Origin: Monoplex corrugatus
Taxonomy: Eukaryota > Mollusca > Gastropoda > Littorinimorpha > Ranellidae
Assembly: GCA_030674185.1 (NCBI GenBank)
Contig: JAPXFY010000030.1
Location: 41,916,295-41,980,294 of the forward strand
Reading direction: 5' to 3'
DNA length: 64,000 nucleotides
Numbering within the stretch: position 1 is the stretch's first letter; each line of letters begins with the position of its first letter. This document shows, piece by piece, positions 10,740 through 20,324 of this stretch. Below the pieces are notes generated by a model, which searched no databases, was not told where the DNA came from, and saw only the letters and a list, made by a program, of their open reading frames with translations. The position numbers were made by a program, and so were the translations under genes.

Positions 10740-10872
10740 TAAATCTCGTCCATTTCATGGATATGTCATAGAGGATGCTGGTCAAATGCCGTGACCAACC
10801 AACAGGTGTCTGTATCTTTCAGGCGTCGTGGATTGCAAGATATGTTATGAAAAGGAAGCATAAAGTACAGCC

Positions 10873-10998
10873 CTGTCACAATGTCTCAGTCCATATTGAT
10901 GACTGTCACAATGTCTCAGTCCATATTGATGACTGTCACAATGTCTCAGTCCATATTGATGACTGTCACAATGTCTCAGTCCATATTGATGACTGTCA
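10873..10998 (+). repeat. 30-bp tandem repeat, 4 copies
   Basis: Four perfect or near-perfect copies contain CACAATGTCTCAGTCCATAT and TGATGACTGT. The array sits at the 3' end of the SINE family A body. Confidence 0.95.
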
Positions 10999-11085
10999 TC
11001 CCCATCATCTTGCATCATCACAGCTGTATGAAAATTGTCCCGGACTCTGTGAGCAAAGAAATGGTGGAGAAACGGGACAACAGCA

Positions 11086-11277
11086 GTAACCCTTTGACTC
11101 CCACACCCCACCTACAGACTGCAAAAACTTAACCCTTAGACTCCCTCACCCTCTCCACCAGGTTCCTGCAGGAAGCTGTTGGTTAGGGTGAGGGAGTCAA
11201 AAGGTTAAGTTTTGCTTTGCTAGCATGGTTGACAATGCAGGATGCTGGTTGAAAGGGTGCAGGAGTCAAAGGGTTAA
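11086..11277 (+). mobile_element. TTAA MITE, family 1 (CCCTTTGACTCC ends)
   Basis: The left end TAACCCTTTGACTCC (left TTAA mutated) matches the right end GGAGTCAAAGGGTTAA (TTAA 11,274-11,277). Inside is a second, nested pair of the same motif in inverted orientation, making an internal hairpin around the CCTGCAGGAAGC centre. Termini starting CCC next to TTAA are typical of piggyBac-superfamily non-autonomous elements. The same ~190-bp layout recurs at 18.1, 38.65, 43.67 and 63.3 kb. Confidence 0.7.
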
Positions 11278-11369
11278 TCAAAATAGGAATGGAACCCAGA
11301 AGTTTGTGCCTAGAGCTTTAACCATGTGATCAGCACATCATGTGGACGGTCTCAGTGTGTGTTTTGCAG

Positions 11370-11502
11370 GCCAATCCCAACAGCATCAAGGCGTACGTAC
11401 ACATGGGGCGAGCACACCTGGCTCTCCAACAGTACCAGCAGGCGCGGGACAGCTACAACAAGGTCCTCACCATTGACCCTAAGAAAGACTCCTTGGTGCA
11501 AG
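11370..11502 (+). CDS. TTC12: TTC12, visible exon 2 (TPR)
   Basis: The acceptor TTTTGCAG|GCC and the donor CAAG|GTACTG are both good. The exon encodes ANPNSIKAYVHMGRAHLALQ and then QQYQQARDSYNKVLTIDPKK, a TPR repeat (KAY.HMG.A...L) that closely matches the third TPR of animal TTC12. It starts in phase 0 and ends in phase 1, which fits visible exon 3. Confidence 0.9.
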
Positions 11503-11968
11503 GTACTGTCATTTTGTTGTTGTTGTCGTTGATTGCATAGGAGTAGGGTGTGAAGCGTGAAAGATCGGGGGTATTTTTCCTGCTATGAATGGGGCAGTTA
11601 TTTTTGCTCCTGTGATTGGAGGAGTTATTTTTTTCTGCTATAATTGGAGGAGTTATTTTTCTGCTATGATTGGAGGAGTTATTTTTCTGCTATGATTGGG
11701 AGAGTTATATTTGCTAGTGTGATTATGAGAGTTATTTTTCTGCTATGATTGGGAGAGTTATATTTGCTAGTGTGATTATGAGAGTTATTTTTCTGCTATG
11801 ATTGGGAGAGTTATATTTGCTAGTGTGATTATGAGAGTTATTTTTCTGCTATGATTGGGAGAATTATATTTGCTAGTGTGATTAGGAGAGTTATTTTTCT
11901 GCTATGATTGGAGAAGTTATTTTTCTGCTATGATTGGGAGAGTTATATTTGCTAGTGTGATGTTTTTT
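11503..11968 (+). repeat. Tandem repeat, ~26/53-bp units, intron of TTC12
   Basis: From about 11,570 to 11,960 the motif TTATTTTTCTGCTATGATTG alternates with AGAGTTATATTTGCTAGTGT. The array begins with a simple ~26-bp unit and passes into a ~53-bp dimer. Confidence 0.85.
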
Positions 11969-12219
11969 TGTGGAGAAAAGGTATGTGGGAGGGAGTTTTG
12001 TGCTATTCGATGTATTTTTTTATTATTGGTATTTTTGGATATTCATATATTCATGGTTTGTATCTGTATATTGCTTGTGGAAATGAAGTCTTTATCTTTC
12101 ATAATGGATGGCCGTTTTTGGTGTATGTTTGTTACCCTGCCATTAATTAAGGCAATCACACTCCATTTTGGTGGATGTGCATGCTGGGTGTTTATATGTT
12201 TCCAAGCAAGCCAGAACCC

Positions 12220-12665
12220 AGATATCCCGGTCTTTATTTACCCACCAGGCAGAACCCCTGCAGGCTTGAATCTGAACCTCCTTAATATCAGAGTCTTTAC
12301 TTGGGGACTCTGGCTTTGAGCCTGTCTGGTGGGTAAAGGGTGGAGATTTTCCTGAACTCCCAGGTCAGCATAGAGCAGACCTGCTAGTACCCTTCATGTG
12401 CACACACACGCAGAACATAAATTCATATGTTAAAGATCATGTAAACCATGTGTGTCACTGTTTGATGGCACTGGGAACAAGAAAATTCCCAATATGCACT
12501 CCTCCAAAAATGGTGTATGACACAATGGCCGGGTAAGAAAATCTGCCATACATATACAGGTTCAGTCATGCATTTGAGTACACATGGACAGAGCAGGTTA
12601 TGAACAACAACAGAAAATAATCTCCCACAATTCCACCATGAGAGTGGGATCAAATGAGAGAAAAA
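12220..12665 (+). mobile_element. SINE-like dispersed repeat, family B
   Basis: The segment contains GGAGATTTTCCTGAACTCCC, CATATGTTAAAGATCATGTA, and a TGG-ACTGGGAACAAGAAAA-type block. These recur at 17.8-18.1, 43.5-44.0 and 56.9-57.5 kb. Family recognition rests on matches within the window. Confidence 0.55.
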
Positions 12666-12832
12666 ATGAGGTGTTGATCAATATAAGCATGGATTTGGTA
12701 AAGTAAATGTGTGGTTGATTGACAGAACTTACTGTAGCATTCTGGACCTATTTCAAGATCTGTTGAGTTGTAACTTGTTTCTATCATATCATCATTTCCT
12801 TTATTGTTGATTTCATCATTTTTGCCTGTCTG

Positions 12833-13545
12833 TCAGATACATCATCACATAAACTGCTTCAGAGACATTCAGAATATCTGTTGTCTGTCAAATACATCAT
12901 CACATAAACTGCTTCAGAAACATTCAGAATATCTGTTGTCTGTCAAATACATCATCAACTAAACTGCTTCAGAAACATTCAGAATATCTGTTGTCTGTCA
13001 AATACATAATCACATAAACTGCTTCAGAGACATTCAGAATATCTGTTGTCTGTCAAATACATAATCACATAAACTGCTTCAGAGACATTCAGAATATCTG
13101 TTGTCTGTCAAATACATCATCACATAAACAGCTTCTGAAACATTCAGAATATCTGTTGTCTGTCAAATACATAATCACATAAACTGCTTCAGAGACATTC
13201 AGAATATCTGTTGTCTGTCAAATACATAATCACATAAACAGCTTCAGAAACATTCAGAATATCTGTTGTCTGTCAAATACATCATCACATAAACTGCTTC
13301 AGAAACATTCAGAATATCTGTTGTCTGTCAAATACATAATCACATAAACTGCTTCAGAAACATTCAGAATATCTGTTGTCTGTCAAATACATCATCACAT
13401 AAACTGCTTCAGAAACATTCAGAATATCTGTTGTCTGTCAAATACATCATCACATAAACTGCTTCAGAAACATTCAGAATATCTGTTGTCTGTCAAATAC
13501 ATAATCACATAAACTGCTTCAGAAACATTCAGAATATCTGACTGA
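12833..13545 (+). repeat. Tandem array, 55-bp unit, ~13 copies, resembling the TTC12 exon 3 junction
   Basis: The unit contains CATTCAGAATATCTG and CAAATACATCATCACATAAA. The array ends CATTCAGAATATCTGACTGA then AGTGGCTG. This resembles the acceptor and start of visible exon 3 (CATTCAGAATACCTGGCAGA then AGTGGCTC at 16,371). The array therefore seems to have grown from a duplicated copy of that junction. Confidence 0.9.
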
Positions 13546-13694
13546 AGTGGCTGCTGTTACTGAATGTATTATGCCTCATCTTTTATTCATACATTTTAGC
13601 TTTCTGTCACCCAGGGGACTTAAGATTTATTGTATTGTGTCATTTGTATAATATCATTCTCAGCATTCATCATACTGTGCCTGTTTCACCCCTG
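13546..13694. other. Unassigned intronic sequence
   Basis: The first ~20 bp still resemble the beginning of TTC12 exon 3 (see the array to the left). Nothing else is recognised. Confidence 0.4.
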
Positions 13695-13875
13695 CTGGAG
13701 CTCTTTCAGTATAAATGGTATTCCACTTTCAGAAAATTCTGTGCTAGCATTTGCTTCTTTTCTGTCACTTTCTTTGTTTCTGCCTTGCTCTTTTGCTTTC
13801 TGTCATCTGTTCTTATCGTTTTCTACCTTATTGGTCTATTCATCTGTATGTGTTCTATAAAGCATTTTATACTCG
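13695..13875 (+). repeat. Dispersed repeat, family D
   Basis: About 180 bp is homologous to 39,730-39,905 (shared GGAGCTCTTTCAGTA/GGGGCTCTTTCAGTA, TTCTGTGCTAG, and TCATCTGTATGTGTTCTATA-type blocks). There is no coding signal. Confidence 0.6.
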
Positions 13876-14058
13876 CGGCTGCATTTTCCCAGCCATTCTG
13901 CCAACATTTAGTTGTGAGCTGGCGTCGCTTGCTTGTGCTATTTTTAGCCAGGCAGGGTCGACCAAAATCCGTCAGTGTAGCACGTCTTTGTGCTTCCACG
14001 CTAGTGATAAAGGGACGGGTGAAAAGGGTGTGGGGAGTGGAAGGGAAGGGGCGCGCTA

Positions 14059-15545
14059 TTAACCCTTTCAGTGCCAGAGAAAAACGTAAACATGTGCTTC
14101 CCCATTGCCGGGGAATTTTGAGGATTCGAGGGTAATAATTAACAAAAAATTCTAGTGCAAAAACTGTAAGAGATACAACAAAGAAGCATAAGTGTTTTTT
14201 GAAGGAAAATGAACGAGGATTCTGAATCTGTGCTTATTTTTCTCTTAGCTTGATTGCAAAGACCTGTCCAGGCATTCCAAAGTGGAAATAATTTTTTTGT
14301 GTTGTCTAAAAAGTAAGTTTCCATCTCTACAGATTGATACCCAACACACTCACAAACAAAAAAACAGCTGAAAATGACTTGTTTGTTGTCAGTTTACATA
14401 CATAAATGAAAACAAAACATATGACATCATAAAATGTTCATGAAACGATACTAAACCCATGCAGACAAATAAGTAAGTAACCATCCCATCAATGATAGAC
14501 CTGGTTTTGGTAAACATAAAAGTGATTGTACTAGACACTGAACAGTCAAACTACATGACAGTCAGTGTACTCAGACACTGAACAGTCAAACTACATGACA
14601 CTCATGAATTGGTTCTCTCTGTTCTTCAGGTTCTGCAATCAAAACAAGAGAAAATAAGCCCAGAATCAGAATCCTTATTCAAATAAGTCAATCAGCTCAT
14701 GCTCATCAGTCAGAAACAGCTTGATAAAGCATAGCACACGTCACCAGTTCCCACTTTCAATCCTGGATTTCATAAAAATTGAGGAATGTCTGACTGTTGT
14801 CCATTTGGAGGCCAACAGATTTTCAGTGAGCGAAACACTTCGCTGATCGCCACGCCCCCTGCCATGCCGTCTAACTGGGGCACAGCTCCTCTGCACCTCT
14901 CCTGTCCCTCTCCCCCTTCTCATCTTCCCCCCTTCCCACACCACGAACACGTGCGTGACCCATCTCACCATGTACCATCACGTTCACGGCTGTTGGGTCC
15001 AAAGTCCGAAGTGTCACGGCCTGCGCGCTCGCCACTCGCACTGACCACGGCAGTCGCGGTCTGACTCGTACTTGTTATCGTCTGCTTGCATCGATTCAGC
15101 CAGCAAGCGTTGAATGTCGGCGTGGTCATTGTTACTTTCTCCACCCTCATGTTGAAGCGAATCATCAGATAACAAATTCTCTCATCGTCATCATGCTGTA
15201 AAATCATTTGAACGGCCTCTAGAGTCGTGAAAGTCCGCTGACGTGAGACACCGTTCGGCTTGTCGAAGGTTGCGTCGCCATTGTGCTCCACTTCACGTGG
15301 TCCAGTTACCAAATCATTAGCGACAATAAAAGTGTCTTCCCTATGACGTATCCTAATTTACATCCTATTTTTATATTGTAGACACATATAGCTCAGTGTG
15401 CAGTGTTCCTGTGTGCTGACTGGCTCACACAGTTGTGAACGAAAAATCGGAAAACTCCTGCAATGTCAGCGGACGGCTCTTAGGCAATATAGCAACACCT
15501 TTTGTGCAACGTCAGCTGACGGCTTATAGGCACTGAACTGGTTAA
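14059..15545. mobile_element. piggyBac-like element, 1.49 kb, TTAA-flanked
   Basis: The left end TTAACCCTTTCAGTGCC (TTAA 14,059-14,062) pairs with the right end GGCACTGAACTGGTTAA (TTAA 15,542-15,545); 15 of the 17 terminal bases are complementary. GTCAGC(T/G)GACGGC-type subterminal repeats lie near 15,460-15,525. The interior holds a decayed transposase N-terminus on the minus strand (14,985-15,312). The catalytic domain is missing, so this is a non-autonomous derivative. Confidence 0.75.
14985..15312 (-). pseudogene. Decayed piggyBac transposase N-terminus
   Basis: On the minus strand a frame gives RTFTTLEAVQMILQHDDDE. After a frame change it continues LSDDSLQHEGGESNNDHAD and IQRLLAESMQADDNKYESD. 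This is the acidic leader typical of piggyBac transposases. No catalytic domain follows before the TTAA end. The assignment rests on the acidic composition and the TTAA context. Confidence 0.45.
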
Positions 15546-15654
15546 TAGCCGGCAGAAAGTGGCCAACTAAAGTATCTCGGGTTTGTGCGCCGTGTATACT
15601 GTCTGTTAGGGTTGATAATTGGATACATAACCGCATTTTTGAGTCTAAGGAAAT

Positions 15655-15810
15655 ACGATATTATTATTATTATTATTATGAACATTTAGTACGCCTAATC
15701 AAATTAATGCCCTAGGCGTTAACAATGGCAAAACATATAACCGAAATCACAAGCACGCACACACACGCCCACAAACACACACACGCACACACACACACAC
15801 ACGCACACGC

Positions 15811-15846
<36 letters not shown>

Positions 15847-16015
15847 CACGACATGCAAATGCAATGACACATTGACACTAAGACATTATAAAACCAACAT
15901 TACGTTACATGGGGGGAGGGGGGCAGAAATTACCAGTTATTTGGGAAACAGATGAGTTTTGAGGGAGCGTTTGAATGTGGACAGAGAGGGTGAGTATCTG
16001 AGTGAGCGAGGTATT
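15655..16015 (-). mobile_element. CR1/L2-like LINE 3' fragment, minus strand
   Basis: The minus strand encodes RYSPSLSTFKRSLKTHLFPK followed by a stop (about 15,950-16,010). This is the standard C-terminus of CR1/L2-type reverse transcriptase ORFs (LSSFK..LKTHLF). The 3' region is interrupted by (AC)n at 15,755-15,844 and ends in an (ATA)n tail at 15,658-15,680. Confidence 0.6.
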
Positions 16016-16254
16016 CAGAGGTAATTTTAAGTAATGTGGTCAGTTTTTATGTATGTTTTAGTGTACTCAGTGACAACTGACATTGATACATTTGTATTCA
16101 GGTTTGATTTTTTAATCCCTCCTTGTAAAACTGGACGGAATGGTCACTGCCAGGTACATATCTTTAGGTTATGTGCGTAAATGCAGTGATATATGTGCTA
16201 AATTTGCTTTTCTGGGTGTTTTATTTTCAGGGTCATCAAGGTATTGTGTGTGTT

Positions 16255-16335
16255 TTGAGGTGATCATAACCCTGATATGGCTCTGCACAGTCGGCTGGGC
16301 TTTAAACAATAATGATGATGATAATAACCCGTCTG
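16255..16335 (+). mobile_element. SINE 3'-end fragment, family C
   Basis: CCTGATATGGCTCTGCACAG followed by TCGGCTGGGCTTTAAACAA and an ATA/GAT-rich tail. The same block is at 37,065-37,110 and, diverged, at 40,210-40,265. It ends ~45 bp before visible exon 3. Confidence 0.6.
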
Positions 16336-16377
16336 TCATGAACACAAAGTGATAAAAAACCTGTCCACAACATTCAG

Positions 16378-16566
16378 AATACCTGGCAGAAGTGGCTCGT
16401 GTGGAAACGGCCGACCTGGCAGAGAAGAAAGCGAGGGAGCTGTTTGTGGCGGGCGACACACAGGCGCAAAGTCTGGTGCAGGTGTTGGAGAAAGTGAAGA
16501 AACCGGACCAGCTGCCCATGTACTACAGCGGGGGTTTCCAGGTGTTGGCCGGCCATATGGGTCGAG
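16378..16566 (+). CDS. TTC12: TTC12, visible exon 3 (TPR to ARM linker)
   Basis: The acceptor ACATTCAG|AAT and the donor GTCGAG|GTGAGA give phase 1 to phase 1. It encodes EYLAEVARVETADLAEKKA and then KVKKPDQLPMYYSGGFQVLA. This aligns with the TTC12 linker (ADL.EK.A....LL.....KPDQ.P..Y.GG...L), which joins the TPR block to the armadillo-type repeats. Confidence 0.93.
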
Positions 16567-16714
16567 GTGAGAACAGAGTCACAGGCCTTTACGTGTCTGT
16601 GGTAGGACTTTTTGTTTTGTTTGGGGGGGGGGGGGGGGGGGGGGAATATGTTTGTTATGTGTTTGTTGTTGTTATCATTGTTTGTTGTTGTTGGGGGGTG
16701 GGAATGGTAGAAAG
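16567..16714. repeat. Poly-G run and G/T-rich intron start
   Basis: A run of ~22 G lies at 16,622-16,643 within a G/T-rich stretch immediately after visible exon 3. Confidence 0.7.
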
Positions 16715-17310
16715 GGCAGTAGATAATAATGATAATAAATGACTTATGTAGCGCTATTCTCTTACACATAGGTAAAGACTCACTGCACTTTACATTAATT
16801 AGTTCATTTTTCCCAATCAGCCCTATGCCTAGTGGTCAATTATACTAACTCCCACTCCTAGTCCCTCCCCCCCCCCCCAACACACACACACTAGCACATC
16901 TGTTACAAGCAAGTACTAATGTATACATTACTTAATCAGGAAGATCAAAAAACATGTTTCATTACTGATAGTATTTATCAAAAAGATGAGTTTTGAGGCC
17001 TGCCTTGAAAGAAGAGAGAGATGATGAACAGCGGAGAGAAAAAGGCAGATTGTTCCAGACAAGTGGGGCCTGGTAATGGAAGGCTTGGTGTCCTATGGTT
17101 TTGTGTTTTGATTCTGATTTTGATAGAAGTTTCTGGTTGCTTGACTTGAGACTGCGTTCAGACCTGTATGTTTTAAGCACAGAAGAGAGGTAGATAGGCA
17201 AGAGGTGTTGTTGAGAGGATGTTTGTGAGGAGAGGGGTGGGGTATAGGCACTAAGTGGTTGGCCACTTGGCTGAAGGTGAGATAAGTATTGGGTTTGTTC
17301 ACGCATTGTG
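16715..17310 (-). mobile_element. CR1/L2-like LINE 3' end with RT C-terminus, minus strand
   Basis: The minus strand keeps an open frame (16,962-17,306) with YRSERSLKSSNQKLLSKSES, HQAFHYQAPLVWNNLPFSLR and SSLSSFKAGLKTHLF, then a stop. These motifs define the C-terminal end of CR1/L2-type reverse transcriptases. The 3' UTR runs to ~16,720 and ends with AGCGCTACATAAGTCATTTA and an ATT/ATC-rich tail. The element is 5'-truncated and lies antisense to TTC12. Confidence 0.8.
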
Positions 17311-17769
17311 TATGGAGCAAAGGTCAGGTGACGATTGATGATGGAGTGGGGGGGGGGGGGGGGGGGAGACAGACATATTTTGATTTTATGGTGATTGTAT
17401 GTGGTTTATGTGTGGGGTGGGGGTGGGGGTGGGGTGGGATATTCACAAAGGATTATAAATGTGCAGTAATTTCAAGAAATTACTGAACAAATCATAAGAA
17501 AATAGAATTTGCTATGTCTAATGCATCATTCCCCATGTAATTTCATGCGTAGATTCCCACAAATATGGAAGCGACAGTAGTTTTAGTGGACATGGTAGTG
17601 ACGTAACTTTGTTCCCTGGTATATGGGAAACACTGGACTTAAAAACATGTTGGTAGCCAAGGAGTTAATACAGTGTAGCGCAACACGACATGAACATAAC
17701 ACTATGTGATGGCATGATAGCCAAATGGTGCATGGTATGTCAAAGTTTTAATTGGAAGATCTTAGTTCG
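17311..17769. repeat. Poly-G tract and unassigned intronic sequence
   Basis: A G-run occupies 17,347-17,366 and a GGGGTG-rich tract 17,413-17,440. Nothing coding is recognised in the rest. Confidence 0.5.
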
Positions 17770-18075
17770 GTCTTGTCGGGTAGCACCTAATGGAGGGGAG
17801 ATTTTTCCGCTCTACCAGGTCAACATGTATGTAGACACTACTGGTGTCTGGACCTGGACCCCTCTTCATTTGTGTACACACAGAGAATATCGTATACACA
17901 TGTTAAAGATCCTATAAGCCATGTAGGGTTTGGTGACATATGGAAACAGGAAAATGTCCAGCATGCACACTCGATAAAGATAGACTGTACAGACTGCGCA
18001 GCAATATTACGCTTTCACAGTGTGAGAAAACGTTCAGTAAAGAAAAATCCACACCAAAAAAAAAAAAAAAAAAGA
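17770..18075 (+). mobile_element. SINE-like repeat, family B, with A-rich tail
   Basis: It contains GGAGATTTTTCCGCTCTACC, CACATGTTAAAGATCCTATA and AACAGGAAAATGTCCAGCAT, as in the copy at 12.2 kb, and ends in an A-rich tail at 18,055-18,075. The tail marks the 3' end of a plus-strand insertion. Confidence 0.65.
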
Positions 18076-18237
18076 AAAGAAGGAGCAGTTTAGTACAGTA
18101 ATTTAACCCTTTGGTTCCAGCACCCTATCCACCAACTGCAGAAACTTAACCCTTTGACTCCCTCACCCTGCCCACCAGCTTCCTGCATGAAACCGGTGGA
18201 CAGGATGAGGAAGTCAAAGGGTTGACCTGTTCACTGC

Positions 18238-18512
18238 TTCCAACCGAATATTCGGTCGGAAGAAACATACACCTCCAGTGCCACCTACCGAATATTCGGT
18301 CGGAAGAAACATACACCTCCAGTGCCACCAACCGAATATTCGGTCGGAAGAAACATACACCTCCAGTACCACCAACCGAATATTCGGTCGGAAGAAACAT
18401 ACAGCCACTGACTGAATATTTGGTCGGAAGAAATATACACCTCCAGTACCACCAACCAAATATTAGGTCGGAAGAAACACACATCTCCAGTGCCACCGAC
18501 CGAATATTCGGT
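18238..18512 (+). repeat. Tandem palindrome array, ~47-bp unit, 6-7 copies
   Basis: Each unit has the palindrome CCGAATATTCGG, usually within ACCGAATATTCGGTCGG, spaced by AAGAAACATACACCTCCAGT. The array lies just inside the left end of the piggyBac-like copy. Copy 2 at 27.2 kb keeps a single unit (with ATTCTG). Confidence 0.9.
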
Positions 18513-18993
18513 CAGCGACCTTTCCCTGTTTTAGCCAGAAAACCCCAACACTTTCAGTGACATGTGAGATCTCAACAGAAACTTCAGGATTTCCTCTGTA
18601 AATAGATGCTAATTATGTATGTGTGACGTTTTACAGTCTTTTCTGCCCGTGCGATTGAAAAGGTGACCCCATACTATTCAGCAACTGTAAACAATGGTGG
18701 ACGAACTCGCTTCAACACTGAGCATCATTCGGGCCCGAAAAACAACTTAAACAGCAAAATAATTTGCAGAAATCATTACTTGTGGAGCTGATTCTGATTT
18801 GCAGTCGGTTGATTCACTAGATAACAGTTAAAATGATGATAATCTGATGTATGCAGGCGATAATTTGAAATTGATGTCCGAAGTCGGACTTGACTCAGAT
18901 AACAGTCAAAGTGCCATTACTAGCACTGGCGATCATAAAAATGGAAGTACTGCTGCTCCTGGTGTGTTGTAAAGTATACTGAACAAGAAAATA

Positions 18994-19595
18994 TGTGACC
19001 TCCCACCACGAAATCGGTCTTAACCAGCATTTTGGGCATTTTGAGATATACATATCGCTGGAAAGTGTACATTCTGCTTATTATTTTGGTACTTGAATAA
19101 AGCTTGTACTCAAAAAATGTAGAAGTTATGTATGTTTAAAGTCACTAAGTTGTATGACGGCCATTTTGAGAAAACGGCCTCTAAAGTTTTTGTGTGCTCT
19201 CCTACACATTTTCCTTAAATTTCTTTATTTGGTAGCTTTGACCCAGTTTGTTTCTAATTTTCGCTGTCATTATCTGAAAGGTGCACCAAAGAGCTTTCCA
19301 TCAGTATATTACATGTGCTAGTACTGTACAAGTTACGGTTCATAATAAGAGACAAAAATATGTACTTTTGGTAGGAAATTGTGTTCTTTCTGCTGCAATC
19401 AGTGCATTAAAATGCCGATTTAAGTTGATTAATATTTTTTCAAGAAAAAAATTTCTGTGGGGGATAGATTATAGTCTACAGAAATCAATTTTAAGAAAAA
19501 GTCAAAACACCCCAGATAGACCCTGTCACCTTTACAGCTCCTAGTGCTGTTGGACTGACTGCGAGTTAAGACTGATTTCGTGGTAGGAGGTCACA
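18994..19595. mobile_element. Tc1/mariner-like MITE, 602 bp
   Basis: The 31-bp terminal inverted repeats differ at two positions. The left end starts TGTGACCTCCCACCACGAAA and the right end is the reverse complement of TGTGACCTCCTACCACGAAA. TA flanks both ends. The uninterrupted copy 2 at 27,730-27,760 shows what the site looked like before insertion. No transposase frame is present. Confidence 0.8.
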
Positions 19596-19851
19596 TATAT
19601 AGTGTTGTGGGGTTTTCTGGGCTGGATAAAGAGATATGAATTTTTTTTTTTTTTTGAGTCAAAACGTTCAAAATTCCATGGCACAGGCGATTCACCTCTG
19701 TATTTACACTTTGGCACTTAAAGGGTTAAGTTTTTTGTTTTGCTAGTATAGTTGACAATGCTGGATGCTGGTGGACAGGGTGCGGGAGGCAAAAGGTTAA
19801 TACAGAAGAGCGCTTAACACAACAGGCTGTTATGTGTTGTGACTGATGCAG

Positions 19852-20016
19852 AAGACAACCAGGCCCAGTTCAGGTTGAATGGGGGACTACAGTTACTGCA
19901 GGACCACAAGTTGTTGTCTGGCTGTCTGACCACTGCCCCACAGAGCTTGACCAAAGAGGAACGAAACGTCATGTCTTCCGCCTTCGACCTTATGTCTGAG
20001 GCTTGTTTCAACAACG
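19852..20016 (+). CDS. TTC12: TTC12, visible exon 4 (armadillo region)
   Basis: The acceptor GATGCAG|AAG and the donor AACG|GTGAGA give phase 1 to phase 1. It encodes EDNQAQFRLNGGLQLLQDHK and then SLTKEERNVMSSAFDLMSEA. This aligns with the first armadillo-like segment of TTC12 (..LFR..NG...I.). It begins only 52 bp after the TTAA end of the nested MITE. Confidence 0.9.
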
Positions 20017-20324
20017 GTGAGATGGCTTTGATTACGGGTGGCCTTTTAATTGTTTAGCTGATTAGCAGGTTGGTAGGTTGGTTGTGGTTGGTTGGTTGGT
20101 TGGTTGGTTGGTTGGTTGGTTGGTCGGTTGGCTGGTTGGTTGGTTGGTTGGTTGGTTGAATTCTGTTTTGATTTTGTTTGTGTGTTTGGGGTTTCAGTTT
20201 GTTTATTATTGTTTTCTGGGGGAGGTGGTTGTTTTGCTTGTGTGTTTTTGTTCCCACAACATTTTGTTCAGAGGGCTGCAGAAGCTAGGACTAATGTTGT
20301 GATGTAAATATTTCACTGTCTTCC
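20017..20324. repeat. (GGTT)n microsatellite and spacer
   Basis: GGTT units fill 20,083-20,158 with a few changes. The segment CTAGGACTAATGTTGTGATG near 20,286 recurs at 20,865 and 20,995. Confidence 0.85.

Larger units (their letters stand above)
9250..11000 (+). mobile_element. SINE family A copy with two internal tandem expansions
   Basis: A weak tRNA-like head (B-box-like GGATTTGAAGCC near 9305) is followed by body sequence shared with 37.7 kb and 63.1 kb (GCTTCTACCTAGAGTT). A 65-bp body segment is then repeated ~15 times (9398-10,785, interrupted by an insertion). The 3' body (CAGGTGTCTGTATCTTTCAG, ending GTACAGCCCTGTCACA) follows, and a 30-bp segment at the 3' end is repeated four times (10,873-10,998). 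This is therefore one SINE that has grown to 1.75 kb. Confidence 0.65.
18222..19729 (+). mobile_element. piggyBac-like non-autonomous element (copy 1), nested in the MITE
   Basis: The left end TTGACCTGTTCACTGC (left TTAA mutated to TTGA, 18,222-18,225) and the right end GGCACTTAAAGGGTTAA (TTAA 19,726-19,729) are in inverted relation. It shares ~500 bp with copy 2 at 27.2-27.9 kb, including a broken transposase N-terminal frame (GADSDLQSVDSLD). It is itself interrupted by a Tc1/mariner-like MITE at 18,994-19,595. Confidence 0.7.
18103..19800. mobile_element. TTAA MITE family 1, split by a nested insertion
   Basis: The left half (18,103-18,221) has TTAACCCTTTGGTTCC and the inner CCCTTTGACTCCCTCACCC. 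The right half (19,730-19,800) continues exactly where the family consensus would (GTTTTTTGTTTTGCTAGTAT) and ends GGAGGCAAAAGGTTAA. The halves are separated by a 1.5-kb TTAA element inserted at the internal TTAA. Confidence 0.75.

Noticed and set aside
18146..18560. ORFs of ~80-116 residues on both strands
   Set aside because: They come from the ~47-bp palindrome array inside a transposon end.
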